Below, in pieces: positions 47,859 through 57,433 of a stretch of DNA of 64,000 nucleotides; the stretch's first letter is position 1, and the number at the start of each line of letters is the position of its first letter. The translations under genes and the position numbers were made by a program. The notes below the pieces were generated by a model. The model saw only the letters and a list, made by a program, of their open reading frames with translations. It was not told the DNA's origin and searched no databases. This stretch comes from Ancylobacter polymorphus (lineage in GTDB: Bacteria > Pseudomonadota > Alphaproteobacteria > Rhizobiales > Xanthobacteraceae). The stretch spans positions 2,742,001-2,806,000 of the forward strand of contig NZ_CP083239.1 of NCBI RefSeq assembly GCF_022836935.1, read 5' to 3'.

Positions 47859-49286
47859 TTACGCGCCGTCGGAACGCCCGTCCTGCGCGGTGGGGAAATC
47901 GTCCTCGCCCTTGGTCGGCTGGGGCGCCTGCGGCGGGGGCGGCGCGCTGGCGGCTACGGGCTTGTCCGAAGCCGGGGGCTTGTCCGAAGCCGGCTTGGGT
48001 GTGACAGGCTTGGCCGCCGGGGGAGACGCGGCCCGGCGCCAGCGGCGCAGGCCCGAGAGTGGCGCTTCCGCGCGGCTCTTTTCCGGCCGCGGCACGGTGC
48101 CGGTGGCCGCCGAGGCGATGGGCTCGCTCTTGCCGTCGATCTGCCGCCCCTTCTCCTTCAGCAGCACGCGCCAGAGCACGAACAGCAGCAGCAGCGTGTA
48201 GGAGCCGGCGGTGAAGAAGAACAGCGCCCCCGGCCCGTAATGCTGCATGCCGAGCGAGGCCAGCGCCGGCCCCACCACCGAGCCGACGCCATAGAGCAGC
48301 AGCAGCCCCGCCGCCGTCTCCACGGCCTCGGAAGGCGCGGTGCGGTCATAGGCATGGGCCGCCGCCAGCGAATAGGCCGGCAGCGACAGGCCGCCATAGA
48401 GCATGCCGAGCAGGCAGAGCCCGAGCAGGTCGAAGGGCAGCGCCCCCAGCGCCAGCCCGGCGAGCAGCGCGCCGACCAGCAGCGCGGCGAGGATGCGCCG
48501 ACGGTCCATGCGGTCGGAGAGATAGCCCACCGGCCACTGCGCCAAGGCGCCCGCCACCACCACGGCGCTCATGAAGGTCGCGGCGCCGTCGGAGGTGAGG
48601 CCGCGCCCGATGCCGAAGATCGGCCCCAGCGACCACAGCGAGCCATTGGTGAGCCCGATGGCGAAACAGCCGACCATCGCCACCGGCGCCGCCTTGAACA
48701 GGCGCGGCAGGCGGATGCGGGCGGTCTCGATCGGCGCCGGCTGGGTGCTGGAGCCGATCGCCACCGGCAGCACCGCCAGCGAGAACAGAATGGCGGCGAG
48801 GGCGAACAGGTCGAAAGCCCGCACGGGGTAGAGGGTGATCATCATCTGCCCGGCGGTGAGCGCGGCATAGTCGACGATGACATAGGCGCTCATGACGAAG
48901 CCGCGCGTCTGGTTGGTGGCGCGGTCGTTCAGCCAGCTTTCGATCACGAGATAGAGCCCGGCGAAGCAGAAGCCGGTGATGGTGCGCAGCGCGAACCAGG
49001 TGAAGGGCTCGATGAAAAGCGGATGCGCCATCATCGCCGCCACCACGCCCGAGGTGAGGGCGGCAAAGGCGCGGATATGCCCAGTGCGGCGCACCAGATG
49101 CGGCACGGCGAGGCAACCGACCACGAAGCCGAGATAATAGCTCGACCCCAATATGCCGAGATTGATGGCGCTGAAGCCCTCGAAGGCACCGCGCAGCGGC
49201 AGAAGCGTGTTCTGCAGGCCGCTCCCGGTTACCAGAAAGAACACGCCGAGCAGGAGCGCGGCGACAGGGCCGAGAGTCTGGGCCAT
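47859..49286 (-). CDS. MFS transporter, YcaD-like, with a Pro/Lys-rich C-terminal tail
   Basis: A 475-residue carrier with about 12 helices over residues 1-400 (LGILGSSYYLGFVVGCLAVP, YLVIESWLNDRATNQTRG, YLSDRMDRRRILA). The remaining ~75 residues are a charged, Pro/Ala-rich cytoplasmic tail with repeats of ASDKPP/ASDKPV type, unusual for the family. Substrate unknown. It is a distant paralogue of the carrier at 12391-13548, sharing the YcaD-type helix-4/5 signature. The start is directly followed by the first helix. Confidence 0.85.
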   Translation of the reverse strand: MAQTLGPVAALLLGVFFLVTGSGLQNTLLPLRGAFEGFSAINLGILGSSYYLGFVVGCLAVPHLVRRTGHIRAFAALTSGVVAAMMAHPLFIEPFTWFALRTITGFCFAGLYLVIESWLNDRATNQTRGFVMSAYVIVDYAALTAGQMMITLYPVRAFDLFALAAILFSLAVLPVAIGSSTQPAPIETARIRLPRLFKAAPVAMVGCFAIGLTNGSLWSLGPIFGIGRGLTSDGAATFMSAVVVAGALAQWPVGYLSDRMDRRRILAALLVGALLAGLALGALPFDLLGLCLLGMLYGGLSLPAYSLAAAHAYDRTAPSEAVETAAGLLLLYGVGSVVGPALASLGMQHYGPGALFFFTAGSYTLLLLFVLWRVLLKEKGRQIDGKSEPIASAATGTVPRPEKSRAEAPLSGLRRWRRAASPPAAKPVTPKPASDKPPASDKPVAASAPPPPQAPQPTKGEDDFPTAQDGRSDGA

Positions 49287-49384
49287 GATGGGAACCGGAC
49301 GGTGAGGGTGGCGGGCGCGCGGAATCCTTGTTCCGCAAGGTCCGGTTAGACCTGATCTTTGGCGAAGTCGAGACGGGGATTGGT

Positions 49385-50299
49385 ATGAGTGACGGTGCGG
49401 TACGGCTGAAGTCGGGCTTCCTGGAGGTGGACATTTCGCCTCAGGGCGCGGAGATGGTGGCGCTGAGGGACCGGCACGGGCATGGCCTGCTGTGGAATGG
49501 CGACCCGGCCTTCTGGACCGGCCGCGCGCCGCTGCTGTTTCCCATCGTCGGGCGGCTGCCCAACGACCAGCTCGTGCATGACGGCAAGGTCTATCCGATG
49601 GCGCAGCACGGCTTCGCCCGCCGCCGCGCCTTCACGCTGGAGGAGGCGACGGATCAGGCGGTGCGTCTGGCGCTGCATGACGACGAGGAGACGCGCAAGC
49701 AATACCCGTTCCCGTTCTCGCTCACCGTCACCTACCGGCTGGAAGAGGCGACGCTCACCATCGAGGCGGAGGTGGCGAACACGGGCGCGGGCGTGCTGCC
49801 GGCGAGTTTCGGCTTCCACCCGGCCTTCCGCTGGCCGCTGCCTTATGGCGGCACGCGCGCCGACCACCGGCTGGTGTTCGAGAAGGCGGAAGCCGACGCC
49901 ATCCACCGTCCGGTCGGCGGGCTGCTCGCCGCCGCCACCGAGGCCAACCCGGCGGTGGACGCGATCCTGGAGCCGACCGACGCGCTGTTCGCGCGCGACG
50001 CGCTGATCTTCCTCGATCTGCGCTCGCACCATGTGCGCTTCGGCGTGCCGGGCGAGCCGGGGCTGGAAGTGGCCTTCCCCGACATGCCGCATCTCGGCAT
50101 CTGGTCGAAGCCCGGCGCGCCGTTCCTGTGCATCGAGCCCTGGGCCGGCTATGCCTCGCCCGAGGACGGGCCGGCCGAATTCATCGACAAGCCGGGCCTG
50201 TCGCTGCTGGCGCCGGGCGCCACCAAGCGCTTCGCCATGACGGTGCGCTGGCTGCCCGATGTCGGCCGGCTGATCGGCCCGCATGAGGTGGAGGGCTAG
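49385..50299 (+). CDS. aldose 1-epimerase-family protein (mutarotase-like)
   Basis: A 304-residue galactose-mutarotase-fold protein: LLFPIVGRLPND, QHGFARRRAF (first catalytic-type His), GFHPAFRWPL (second His) and FLCIEPWAGYASPEDG (catalytic-type Glu) are in the order seen in LacX/YeaD-like epimerases. It probably interconverts anomers of an aldose or hexose-6-phosphate; exact substrate unknown. ATG 49385 is where family similarity begins. It is divergent from the MFS carrier. Confidence 0.88.
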   Translation: MSDGAVRLKSGFLEVDISPQGAEMVALRDRHGHGLLWNGDPAFWTGRAPLLFPIVGRLPNDQLVHDGKVYPMAQHGFARRRAFTLEEATDQAVRLALHDDEETRKQYPFPFSLTVTYRLEEATLTIEAEVANTGAGVLPASFGFHPAFRWPLPYGGTRADHRLVFEKAEADAIHRPVGGLLAAATEANPAVDAILEPTDALFARDALIFLDLRSHHVRFGVPGEPGLEVAFPDMPHLGIWSKPGAPFLCIEPWAGYASPEDGPAEFIDKPGLSLLAPGATKRFAMTVRWLPDVGRLIGPHEVEG

Positions 50300-50426
50300 C
50301 CATGCGCGGTGCGCCGATGCGGGGAGGAGCCGGGTAAGTCGCCGGCTCTTCGCCGCACAAGGCTCTTCCGCGCCATCATTGCCTCCCGCGCGGTGTTCTG
50401 AGACCATCGCCGCGCACGATGGCTCG

Positions 50427-51467
50427 ATGGTGAAGATGGCGCGTTACGGCTTTTCCAGTCTCAAGCTCCTCGCCGGTCTCGCTTTGGCGCTGGCCGGCTC
50501 GGCCCTGCCGGCCTTCGCCCAGGTCGAGCCGCCGCCGGCCGCGCCAAAACCCGTCATCATCTGGGATGTTCCCGCCTTCAATGCCCTGCCGGACGATGAA
50601 CAGGGGCGGCTCGCCCGCTATGGCCGCTCGGTCATCGAGGCGACCTATGCCCATATCGGCCCGGCCGTCGCCGATCCCGCCGCCCGCTTCGCCGGCAATA
50701 ATCTCGCCTGCTCCAATTGCCATTTGCAGGCGGGCCGCAAGAAATTCGGCCTGCCGCTGGTCGCCGCTTCCGCCGACTACCCCACCTATAGCAGCCGGTC
50801 CGGTGCGGTGAGTTCGCTGTTCGACCGCGTCAACCAGTGCCTGAAGCGCAGCATGAACGGCCGGCCGATGCGCCAAGACGACCGGCCCATGCAGGCGATC
50901 CTCGCCTATCTCGACGTTCTCGCGACCAACATCCCGCCCGATGCGACGATTGTCGGCGCCGGGGCCGGGGCGATCCCCGAATTGGACCGCGCGGCCGATC
51001 CGGTGCGGGGCGCGGCGATCTATGCCGCCCATTGCGCGGAGTGCCACCGTCGCGACGGGCTCGGCGTGCGGCGCAATGAGGCGCAGCCGGATATGGGCTA
51101 TGCCTTCCCGCCGCTCTGGGGGCCGGACAGTTTCAATGACGGCGCGGGCACGGCGCGGCTGATCACGTTGGCCAATTTCGTCCATGACAACATGCCGAAT
51201 GGCACGTCCTGGGTGGCGCCGACGCTCGCGCCGCAAGACGCCTGGGACGTGGCGGCCTTCGTGCTGTCGCAGAAGCGGCCGCAACTCGCCGGCATCGACC
51301 GGGATTTTCCCGATCTGCTGCTGAAGCCGGTGGACGCGGCCTATCCGCCCTTCGCCGACAGCTTCCCGGTCGAGCAGCACCGCTACGGCCCCTTCGCCCC
51401 GATCCGGGCGGAGATCGCCCGGCTGAAGCAGGCGCGCGGAGCGATCCCCAATCCCAACACGCCCTAA
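50427..51467 (+). CDS. dihaem cytochrome c, TsdA-like thiosulfate dehydrogenase candidate
   Basis: A 346-residue periplasmic protein with a signal peptide (about 1-32) and two haem-binding sites: CSNCH (95-99) and CAECH (203-207). The first domain has NNLACSNCHLQAGRKKFGLP and a later Cys138 in VNQCLKRSMNGRP, matching TsdA enzymes in which this Cys is the second axial ligand of the active-site haem. TsdA couples two thiosulfates to tetrathionate. The gene stands alone, with no sox genes in view, so the reaction is an inference. MAR at 50436 is an alternative start. Confidence 0.75.
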   Translation: MVKMARYGFSSLKLLAGLALALAGSALPAFAQVEPPPAAPKPVIIWDVPAFNALPDDEQGRLARYGRSVIEATYAHIGPAVADPAARFAGNNLACSNCHLQAGRKKFGLPLVAASADYPTYSSRSGAVSSLFDRVNQCLKRSMNGRPMRQDDRPMQAILAYLDVLATNIPPDATIVGAGAGAIPELDRAADPVRGAAIYAAHCAECHRRDGLGVRRNEAQPDMGYAFPPLWGPDSFNDGAGTARLITLANFVHDNMPNGTSWVAPTLAPQDAWDVAAFVLSQKRPQLAGIDRDFPDLLLKPVDAAYPPFADSFPVEQHRYGPFAPIRAEIARLKQARGAIPNPNTP

Positions 51468-51501
51468 CCCGAACACGCCCTGACGCGGCCCGCGCCGGTC
51501 G

Positions 51502-52923
51502 TCAGAGCGGCCGGGCGCCGGCGCGCGGGTCGGCCGTCTCGCCGAACGTGTCGCCGATATGGGTCAGCTCGTCGATGAAGCGCTGGCACCAATGATGGAT
51601 GGTGTTGGTCTCCACCGTGTTCATATTGGTGCGCCAGCGCTCCCGCCGCTCCTCGCGCGGCATGGTCAGCGCCCGGTCCATCGCCGCCGCCATGCCTTCG
51701 ATGTCATAGGGATTGACCAGCAGCGAACCTTTCAGTTCGTCCGCCGCGCCGGCGAAGCGCGAGAGCACCAGCACGCCGGGGTCTTCCGGGTCCTGCGCCG
51801 CGACATATTCTTTGGCGACGAGGTTCATGCCGTCGCGCAAGGGTGTCACCAGCCCGATGCGGGCGCGGCGATAGATGGCGGCGAGCGTGGCGCGCTGGAA
51901 CGGGCGGTTGAGATAGCGCAGCGGCACCCAGTCGAATTCGGCGAATTCGCCATTGATGGCGCCGCCCAGTTCCTCCAGCTCGCGCCGCAGCGCCTGATAC
52001 TCCGCCACCTCGCTGCGCGAGAGCGGCGCCACCTGCATCATCGTCACCTTTGAGCGGTGCTCGGGATAGCTGCGCAGCAGTTCGCCGAAAGCGCCGAACT
52101 TGCCGGGCAGGCCCTTGGAATAGTCCAGCCGGTCGACGCCGACGGCGAGGGCGCGACCGGCGAGGCTCTCGTTCAGCCGCCGCTCCTCCTCGCTGCCGAC
52201 GGACTTCGTGGCGTCGTGGACGAAGGCGTCGGCGTCGATGCCGATGGGATAGGCGGCGACGCGGAAACGCCGGTCCTTCAGCCCCACCGTGCCGCCCGGC
52301 GCGATCCAGCCGCGGACTTCGGAGGAGATGTAGGTCAACAGCGCGCGGACATCGTTTTCGGTCTGCAGCCCGACGAGATCATAGCGCGAGAGATCGTCGA
52401 CCAGCGCCGCATGCGAGGGCAGGCTGAGATAGACCTCCGGCGTCGGCCAGGGGATGTGGTGGAAATAGCCGATCCGCCCACCGAAGCCGAGCTTGCGCAG
52501 TTCCGCCGCCAGCGGGATGAAATGGTAGTCATGCACCCAGACGATGTCGTCGGGCTTCAGCAGCGGCATCAGCGCACGGGCGAAATGCTCGTTGACGCGG
52601 CGATAGCCCTCCCAGTCCGCCTTGCGGAAGGAGAGAAGGCCGAGCCGGTAATGGCACAGCGGCCACAGCGTGCCATTGGCATAGCCCGCATAATGGGCGC
52701 GCTGGTCTTCCGGGTCGAGGTTGAGCAGGGCATAGGTGACGCGGCCGGAACGGAAGACCTTGGGCGCATCCGGCGGGTTGACCTCGGTTTCCCCGCTCCA
52801 GCCGAACCAGAGCCCGCCGCGCTGGCTCAGCGCCTCGCGCAGGGCCACCGCCAGTCCGCCCGCCTTGGCCGCGCGCTCCTTGGGCGACGCCACCCGGTTC
52901 GAGACGATTACGAGCCGCGCCAA
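51502..52923 (-). CDS. otsA: alpha,alpha-trehalose-phosphate synthase (GT20)
   Basis: A 473-residue OtsA that joins UDP-glucose and glucose-6-phosphate to trehalose-6-phosphate. Conserved parts: VSNRV at the start, WPLCHYR, DIVWVHDYHFIPLA, GVDRLDYSKGLPGK and RDGMNLVAKEYVA. I chose the TTG at 52923 because GGAGG lies 7 nt upstream and homologues begin at this point (ARLVIVSNRV); an ATG at 52938 adds five residues. The start lies 16 nt inside the end of the upstream GH15 gene, forming an otsB-GH15-otsA unit. Confidence 0.95.
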   Translation of the reverse strand: MARLVIVSNRVASPKERAAKAGGLAVALREALSQRGGLWFGWSGETEVNPPDAPKVFRSGRVTYALLNLDPEDQRAHYAGYANGTLWPLCHYRLGLLSFRKADWEGYRRVNEHFARALMPLLKPDDIVWVHDYHFIPLAAELRKLGFGGRIGYFHHIPWPTPEVYLSLPSHAALVDDLSRYDLVGLQTENDVRALLTYISSEVRGWIAPGGTVGLKDRRFRVAAYPIGIDADAFVHDATKSVGSEEERRLNESLAGRALAVGVDRLDYSKGLPGKFGAFGELLRSYPEHRSKVTMMQVAPLSRSEVAEYQALRRELEELGGAINGEFAEFDWVPLRYLNRPFQRATLAAIYRRARIGLVTPLRDGMNLVAKEYVAAQDPEDPGVLVLSRFAGAADELKGSLLVNPYDIEGMAAAMDRALTMPREERRERWRTNMNTVETNTIHHWCQRFIDELTHIGDTFGETADPRAGARPL

Positions 52924-54704
52924 AAGGCTTCCTCCCATGTCTTCGACAGACGCATGGCGGTGTCGATCAGGCCGACCATGGAATAGGTCTGCGGAATATT
53001 GCCCCACAGCTCCAGCGTCTGGTTGTCGATATCTTCGGACAGCAGCCCCGCCGGGTTGCGCCGGGCGAGCAGGCTGGTGAACATCTCGCGCGCCTCGTCG
53101 CGGCGGCCGATCAGGTCGAGCGCGCCGGCGTACCAGAACGAGCAGATGGTGAAGGAGGTCTCCGGCAGGCCGAAATCATCCTCCCCGGCATAGCGCATGA
53201 GGTAGCCATTGCGCTTCAGCTCGCGGCCGATGGTCTCCACCGTGGCGACATAGCGCGGATCGTCCGGCCGGACGAAGCCGAGCTCGGCCAGCAGCAGCAG
53301 GCTGGCGTCGAGCTGTCCGTCCTCCTCCGCATCGACGAAACTGCCGCGCGCCTCGTCCCAGGCGAAGGCGAGGATGCGGGTGCGGATCTCGTTGGCGTGC
53401 TGGGTCCAGAACGCGGCGCGGTCGGGCAGTTCCAGCACCCGGGCGATGCGGGCCAGCCGGTCGCAGGCGGCCCAGCTCATCACGGCGGAGAAAGTGTGCA
53501 GCCGCCGCTTGCCGCGCAGCTCCCACAGCCCGGCATCCGGTTCGAAGGCGAATTCCACCGCCCGCGCCCCGACGCCTTCCAGAAGTTCGAACAGCGCCTT
53601 GTCGCCGCGCTTGGGCAGGCGTTCGTCGAAGAACATCTGCGCCGCCGCCAGCACGACATGGCCATAGCCGTCATTCTGCACCTGCTCACCGGCCTGGTTG
53701 CCGACGCGCACCGGCCCCATGCCCTGGAAGCCGGAAAGTGCTGGAGCGAAGCGCTCCTCCAGCGGCGTGCCCGGCACGATGGAATAGACCGGCGCCAGCC
53801 GCCCCGAGGGCTCGGAGGCGATTACCGTGGTGAGGTAGCGGATATAGTCTTCCATGGTGCGGGTGGCGCCGAGCATGTTCAGCGCGCGCACGGTGAAATA
53901 GGAATCGCGCAGCCAGCAGTGGCGATAGTCCCAGTTGCGGATCGAATGCGGCGCCTCGGGAATCGAGGTGGTGAGCGCGGCGACAATGCCGCCGGTCTCC
54001 TCGAAGGCGCAGAGTTTCAGCGAAATGGCGGCGCGGATCACCGCGTCCTGCCACTCATAGGGAATGGAGAGGTAGCGCACCCATTCGTGCCAATAGTCGC
54101 GCGTCTTCTCCTCGAAACCGCGCGTGGTGTCGGCGATGCTGGCGGGGAAGGGCTCGTCCGGCCCCAGCACCAAAGTCGCCGCCTTGCTGAGCACGAAGGG
54201 GCGCTCTTCCATCACATAGACGATGGGCAGGTCCGTCGTGGCGCGCAGCGTCACGTCGTCGCCGGCAAAGCGCATATGGTTGGAGCCGCGCACCGGCGCC
54301 GGGCGCTGTTCGCCCCAGTTGAAATGCGGGCGCAGGCGCAGCGTCACCCGACACATGCCGCTGATCGGCTCGATCCGCCGCACCAGCATGGCCGGGCGGT
54401 AGATGCGGTCATAGAGCTTGAAGCGCGGCGCGAAGTCGACGATGCGCAACTTGGCGCCCTGGTCGTTCTCCAGAATGGTCTCGATGATCGCGGTGTTGGT
54501 CTGGTAGCGGCGCGTCGCCTTCACCTGGCCTTCCAGTACCACGTCGAAGAAGCCCGCCTCCGGCTCGGTGCCGCCGAGCAGCGAGGAGAACACCGGGTCG
54601 CCGTCGATGCGCGGCCAGCAGCACCAGCCGATGCGCCCGTTGCGGTCGATCAGCGCGGCGATGGTGCCGTTGCCGATGGCGGCCAGGTCGAGATGGGTGC
54701 TCAC
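52908..54704 (-). CDS. GH15-family glycoside hydrolase with trehalase-type N-terminal domain
   Basis: A 598-residue GH15 protein. The N-terminal ~150 residues match the trehalase-like N-terminal domain (IGNGTIAALIDRNGRIGWCC, PRIDGDPVFSSLLGG). The (alpha/alpha)6 catalytic barrel has IRNWDYRHCWLRDSYFTVRA and the C-terminal LLSEDIDNQTLELWGNIPQT. GH15 enzymes of this subtype hydrolyse trehalose or alpha-glucans. Position between otsB (4-nt GTGA overlap; GTG start 54704) and otsA (16-nt overlap) points to trehalose metabolism. No signal peptide, so cytosolic. Confidence 0.88.
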   Translation of the reverse strand: MSTHLDLAAIGNGTIAALIDRNGRIGWCCWPRIDGDPVFSSLLGGTEPEAGFFDVVLEGQVKATRRYQTNTAIIETILENDQGAKLRIVDFAPRFKLYDRIYRPAMLVRRIEPISGMCRVTLRLRPHFNWGEQRPAPVRGSNHMRFAGDDVTLRATTDLPIVYVMEERPFVLSKAATLVLGPDEPFPASIADTTRGFEEKTRDYWHEWVRYLSIPYEWQDAVIRAAISLKLCAFEETGGIVAALTTSIPEAPHSIRNWDYRHCWLRDSYFTVRALNMLGATRTMEDYIRYLTTVIASEPSGRLAPVYSIVPGTPLEERFAPALSGFQGMGPVRVGNQAGEQVQNDGYGHVVLAAAQMFFDERLPKRGDKALFELLEGVGARAVEFAFEPDAGLWELRGKRRLHTFSAVMSWAACDRLARIARVLELPDRAAFWTQHANEIRTRILAFAWDEARGSFVDAEEDGQLDASLLLLAELGFVRPDDPRYVATVETIGRELKRNGYLMRYAGEDDFGLPETSFTICSFWYAGALDLIGRRDEAREMFTSLLARRNPAGLLSEDIDNQTLELWGNIPQTYSMVGLIDTAMRLSKTWEEAFWRGS

Positions 54705-55471
54705 GAATTCACGCGCTCCAGTGCCGTGGGAAGGTCGGTCAGCCAGCGCCGCACCTCGGTGGGCGAGGCCAGCTTGAAATCGGCCTGATCGGTCGGGCGG
54801 GGCCCGACGGCGAGGGCGAGGCCGCCGGCGGCGCGGACGGCGCGAAAGCCGTCCTCATCCGTCACATCATCGCCGAGGAACACCGGGCGGCGGCCGGCGA
54901 ACAGCGCCGAGTTCATCAGTTCCGCCACCGCCGTGCCCTTGTTGCGGCCGGCCTGACGGACTTCGATGACGTATTTGCCCTTGAGGAATTCGACCCCGCC
55001 ATCGATGCCGGTGCCGAGCGCGATCACCCGGTCCATGATCGCCTCGCCGAACTGCGGCACGGCGCGGAAATGCACGGCCAGCGACAGCGGCTTGTGCTCG
55101 ACATACACGCCGGGCCAGGTGGCCAGCACCTCGTCCAGCGCCTGTTCCAGCGGCCGGCGCCATTTCGGCAGCGGGATCGGCACGGAGGGGGCGTCCGGCG
55201 CAAGACGCACCTCCGCCCCGTGCTGGCCGGAGGCGGCGAGGCGGGTGGGGGCGAAGCGGCGGTCCATCCAGTCGATGGTGCGCCCGGACACCAGCGCTAC
55301 TGCGCCGTCGAGCGCGCTTTGCAGCCGCGCCAGCAGGTCGGGCAGGTCGCTTGGAATGTTCACGCCTTCCGGGTGGTCCGCATGCTCGATCAGGGTACCG
55401 TCAATGTCGAGGAAGAGAGCCCAGTCGGGGCGGGGAAGCAGGGGGAGGGGTGCGCTGGGTGCTGTCGCCAT
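54701..55471 (-). CDS. otsB: trehalose-6-phosphate phosphatase
   Basis: A 256-residue HAD-superfamily phosphatase that releases trehalose from trehalose-6-phosphate. Motif I FLDIDGTLIEH (about 19-29), motif II VALVSGRTIDW, the lysine region VRQAGRNKGTAV and motif IV FLGDDVTDEDGF are intact. I chose ATG 55471 because conservation begins soon after; the upstream frame lacks a ribosome site. It is the first gene of the trehalose unit and overlaps the GH15 gene by 4 nt. Confidence 0.95.
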   Translation of the reverse strand: MATAPSAPLPLLPRPDWALFLDIDGTLIEHADHPEGVNIPSDLPDLLARLQSALDGAVALVSGRTIDWMDRRFAPTRLAASGQHGAEVRLAPDAPSVPIPLPKWRRPLEQALDEVLATWPGVYVEHKPLSLAVHFRAVPQFGEAIMDRVIALGTGIDGGVEFLKGKYVIEVRQAGRNKGTAVAELMNSALFAGRRPVFLGDDVTDEDGFRAVRAAGGLALAVGPRPTDQADFKLASPTEVRRWLTDLPTALERVNS

Positions 55472-55755
55472 GCTGTCGTTTATTCCGCCCGGGTCCGGCA
55501 TAGTGAGGTCGAAAGAGAGGCATAGGCCGCCGGCACGGTCGCCGGCTGCCACTAACGCGCCAGAGCCGGAGGCGTTCCAATACCTCGGTGAAAAAGCCGC
55601 GAAAGCCCGCCTCTCGCGGGGCGGTTGGCGGGCGTCCGGCGCGTGACGGCCTTGCCGCTCAACGGCGCGCAGTTTACATAGCGCCCAACCCGCACCTTAT
55701 GACGCCGCGGCAGCGCGGCATGTTACCGGCTCGCCCGCACGCGCAGGATTTGGAC

Positions 55756-57408
55756 ATGGCTTATCAGTTTATCTACCACATGCACGGCATGACCAAGGCC
55801 TATCCGGGCGGCAAGAAGGTGCTCGACAATGTGCACCTGTCCTTCTACCCCGACGCCAAGATCGGCATTCTCGGCCCCAACGGCTCGGGCAAGTCCACGC
55901 TGCTGAAGATCATGGCCGGCATGGACAAGGACTTCTCGGGCGAGGCCTGGGTCGCGGAAGGTGCGCGCGTGGGTTACCTCCCGCAGGAGCCGCTGCTCGA
56001 CCCCAACCTGTCCGTGCGCGAGAACGTGATGCTCGGCGTCGCCAAGCAGAAGGCGATCCTCGACCGCTACAACGAACTCGCGATGAACTACTCCGAGGAG
56101 ACCGCGGACGAGATGACCGCGCTCCAGGACGAGATCGAAGGCCAGGGCCTGTGGGATCTCGACAGCAAGATCGACCAGGCGATGGATGCGCTCGGCTGCC
56201 CGGAAGAGGGTTCGGACGTTTCCAAGCTCTCGGGCGGTGAGCGCCGCCGCGTCGCGCTGTGCCAGCTGCTGCTCTCGCAGCCGGAACTGCTGCTGCTGGA
56301 CGAGCCGACCAACCATCTCGACGCCGAGACCACCAACTGGCTCGAAGGGCATCTGCGCAACTATCCCGGCGCGATCCTGATCGTCACCCATGACCGCTAC
56401 TTCCTCGACAATGTGACGGGCTGGATTCTTGAGCTCGATCGCGGCCGCGGCATTCCCTATGAGGGCAACTATTCCTCCTGGCTGGCGCAGAAGGCCAAGC
56501 GCATGGCGCAGGAAAACCGCGAGGACGAGGCCCGCCAGCGTGCGATCGCCGCTGAGGCGGAGTGGATGGGGGCCTCCCCGAAGGCCCGCCAGGCCAAGAA
56601 CAAGGCCCGTATCCAGCGCTATGACGAGCTGGTGAAGAAGGCGTCCGAAAAGGCGCCGACCACCGCCCAGATCGTCATTCCGGTGTCGGAGCGGCTCGGC
56701 AACAACGTCATCGAGTTCAACGGCCTCAGCAAGTCGTTCGGCGACAAGTTGCTGATCGACAACCTGTCCTTCAAGCTGCCGCCGGGCGGCATTGTCGGCG
56801 TCATCGGGCCGAACGGCGCGGGCAAGACCACGCTGTTCCGCATGATCAACGGGCTGGAGAAGCCCGATGCCGGCACCATCACTGTCGGCGACAGCGTCCA
56901 GCTCGGCTATGTCGACCAGAACCGCGACGCGCTGAACGACAAGAAGACCGTCTGGGAGGAAATCTCCGGCGGCAACGAGGTGCTGTATCTCGGCAAGCGC
57001 GAGATCAATTCGCGCGCCTATTGCGGCGCCTTCAACTTCAAGGGCGGCGACCAGCAGAAGAAGGTCGGCATGCTCTCGGGCGGTGAGCGCAACCGCGTGC
57101 ATCTCGCCCGCATTCTGCAGCAGGGTGCCAACGTCCTGCTGCTGGACGAGCCGACCAACGATCTCGACGTGGAAACCCTGCGCGCGCTGGAAGAAGCGCT
57201 GGAAGACTTCGCCGGCTGCGCGGTCATCATCTCGCATGACCGCTTCTTCCTCGACCGTATCGCCACCCACATGCTCGCCTTCGAGGGCGAGGGCCATGTC
57301 GAGTGGTTCGAGGGCAACTTCCACGACTATGAGGAAGACAAGAAGCGCCGCCTCGGCGTCGACGAGATCATCCCGCACCGGATGAAGCACAAGAAGCTGA
57401 TGCGGTGA
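55756..57408 (+). CDS. ettA: energy-dependent translational throttle protein EttA (ABC-F)
   Basis: A 550-residue soluble ABC-F ATPase with two nucleotide-binding domains and no membrane helices. Walker [10 protein letters not shown] and GPNGAGKTT. Signature and Walker [21 protein letters not shown] with [12 protein letters not shown], and [16 protein letters not shown] with [12 protein letters not shown]. The inter-domain arm (about 255-320) is of the EttA type. It binds the ribosomal E site and gates early elongation by ATP/ADP ratio. ATG 55756 begins the conserved [19 protein letters not shown]. Confidence 0.95.
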   Translation: MAYQFIYHMHGMTKAYPGGKKVLDNVHLSFYPDAKIGILGPNGSGKSTLLKIMAGMDKDFSGEAWVAEGARVGYLPQEPLLDPNLSVRENVMLGVAKQKAILDRYNELAMNYSEETADEMTALQDEIEGQGLWDLDSKIDQAMDALGCPEEGSDVSKLSGGERRRVALCQLLLSQPELLLLDEPTNHLDAETTNWLEGHLRNYPGAILIVTHDRYFLDNVTGWILELDRGRGIPYEGNYSSWLAQKAKRMAQENREDEARQRAIAAEAEWMGASPKARQAKNKARIQRYDELVKKASEKAPTTAQIVIPVSERLGNNVIEFNGLSKSFGDKLLIDNLSFKLPPGGIVGVIGPNGAGKTTLFRMINGLEKPDAGTITVGDSVQLGYVDQNRDALNDKKTVWEEISGGNEVLYLGKREINSRAYCGAFNFKGGDQQKKVGMLSGGERNRVHLARILQQGANVLLLDEPTNDLDVETLRALEEALEDFAGCAVIISHDRFFLDRIATHMLAFEGEGHVEWFEGNFHDYEEDKKRRLGVDEIIPHRMKHKKLMR

Positions 57409-57433
57409 CGCCATGAGCGGACGGAGGGCGGCG

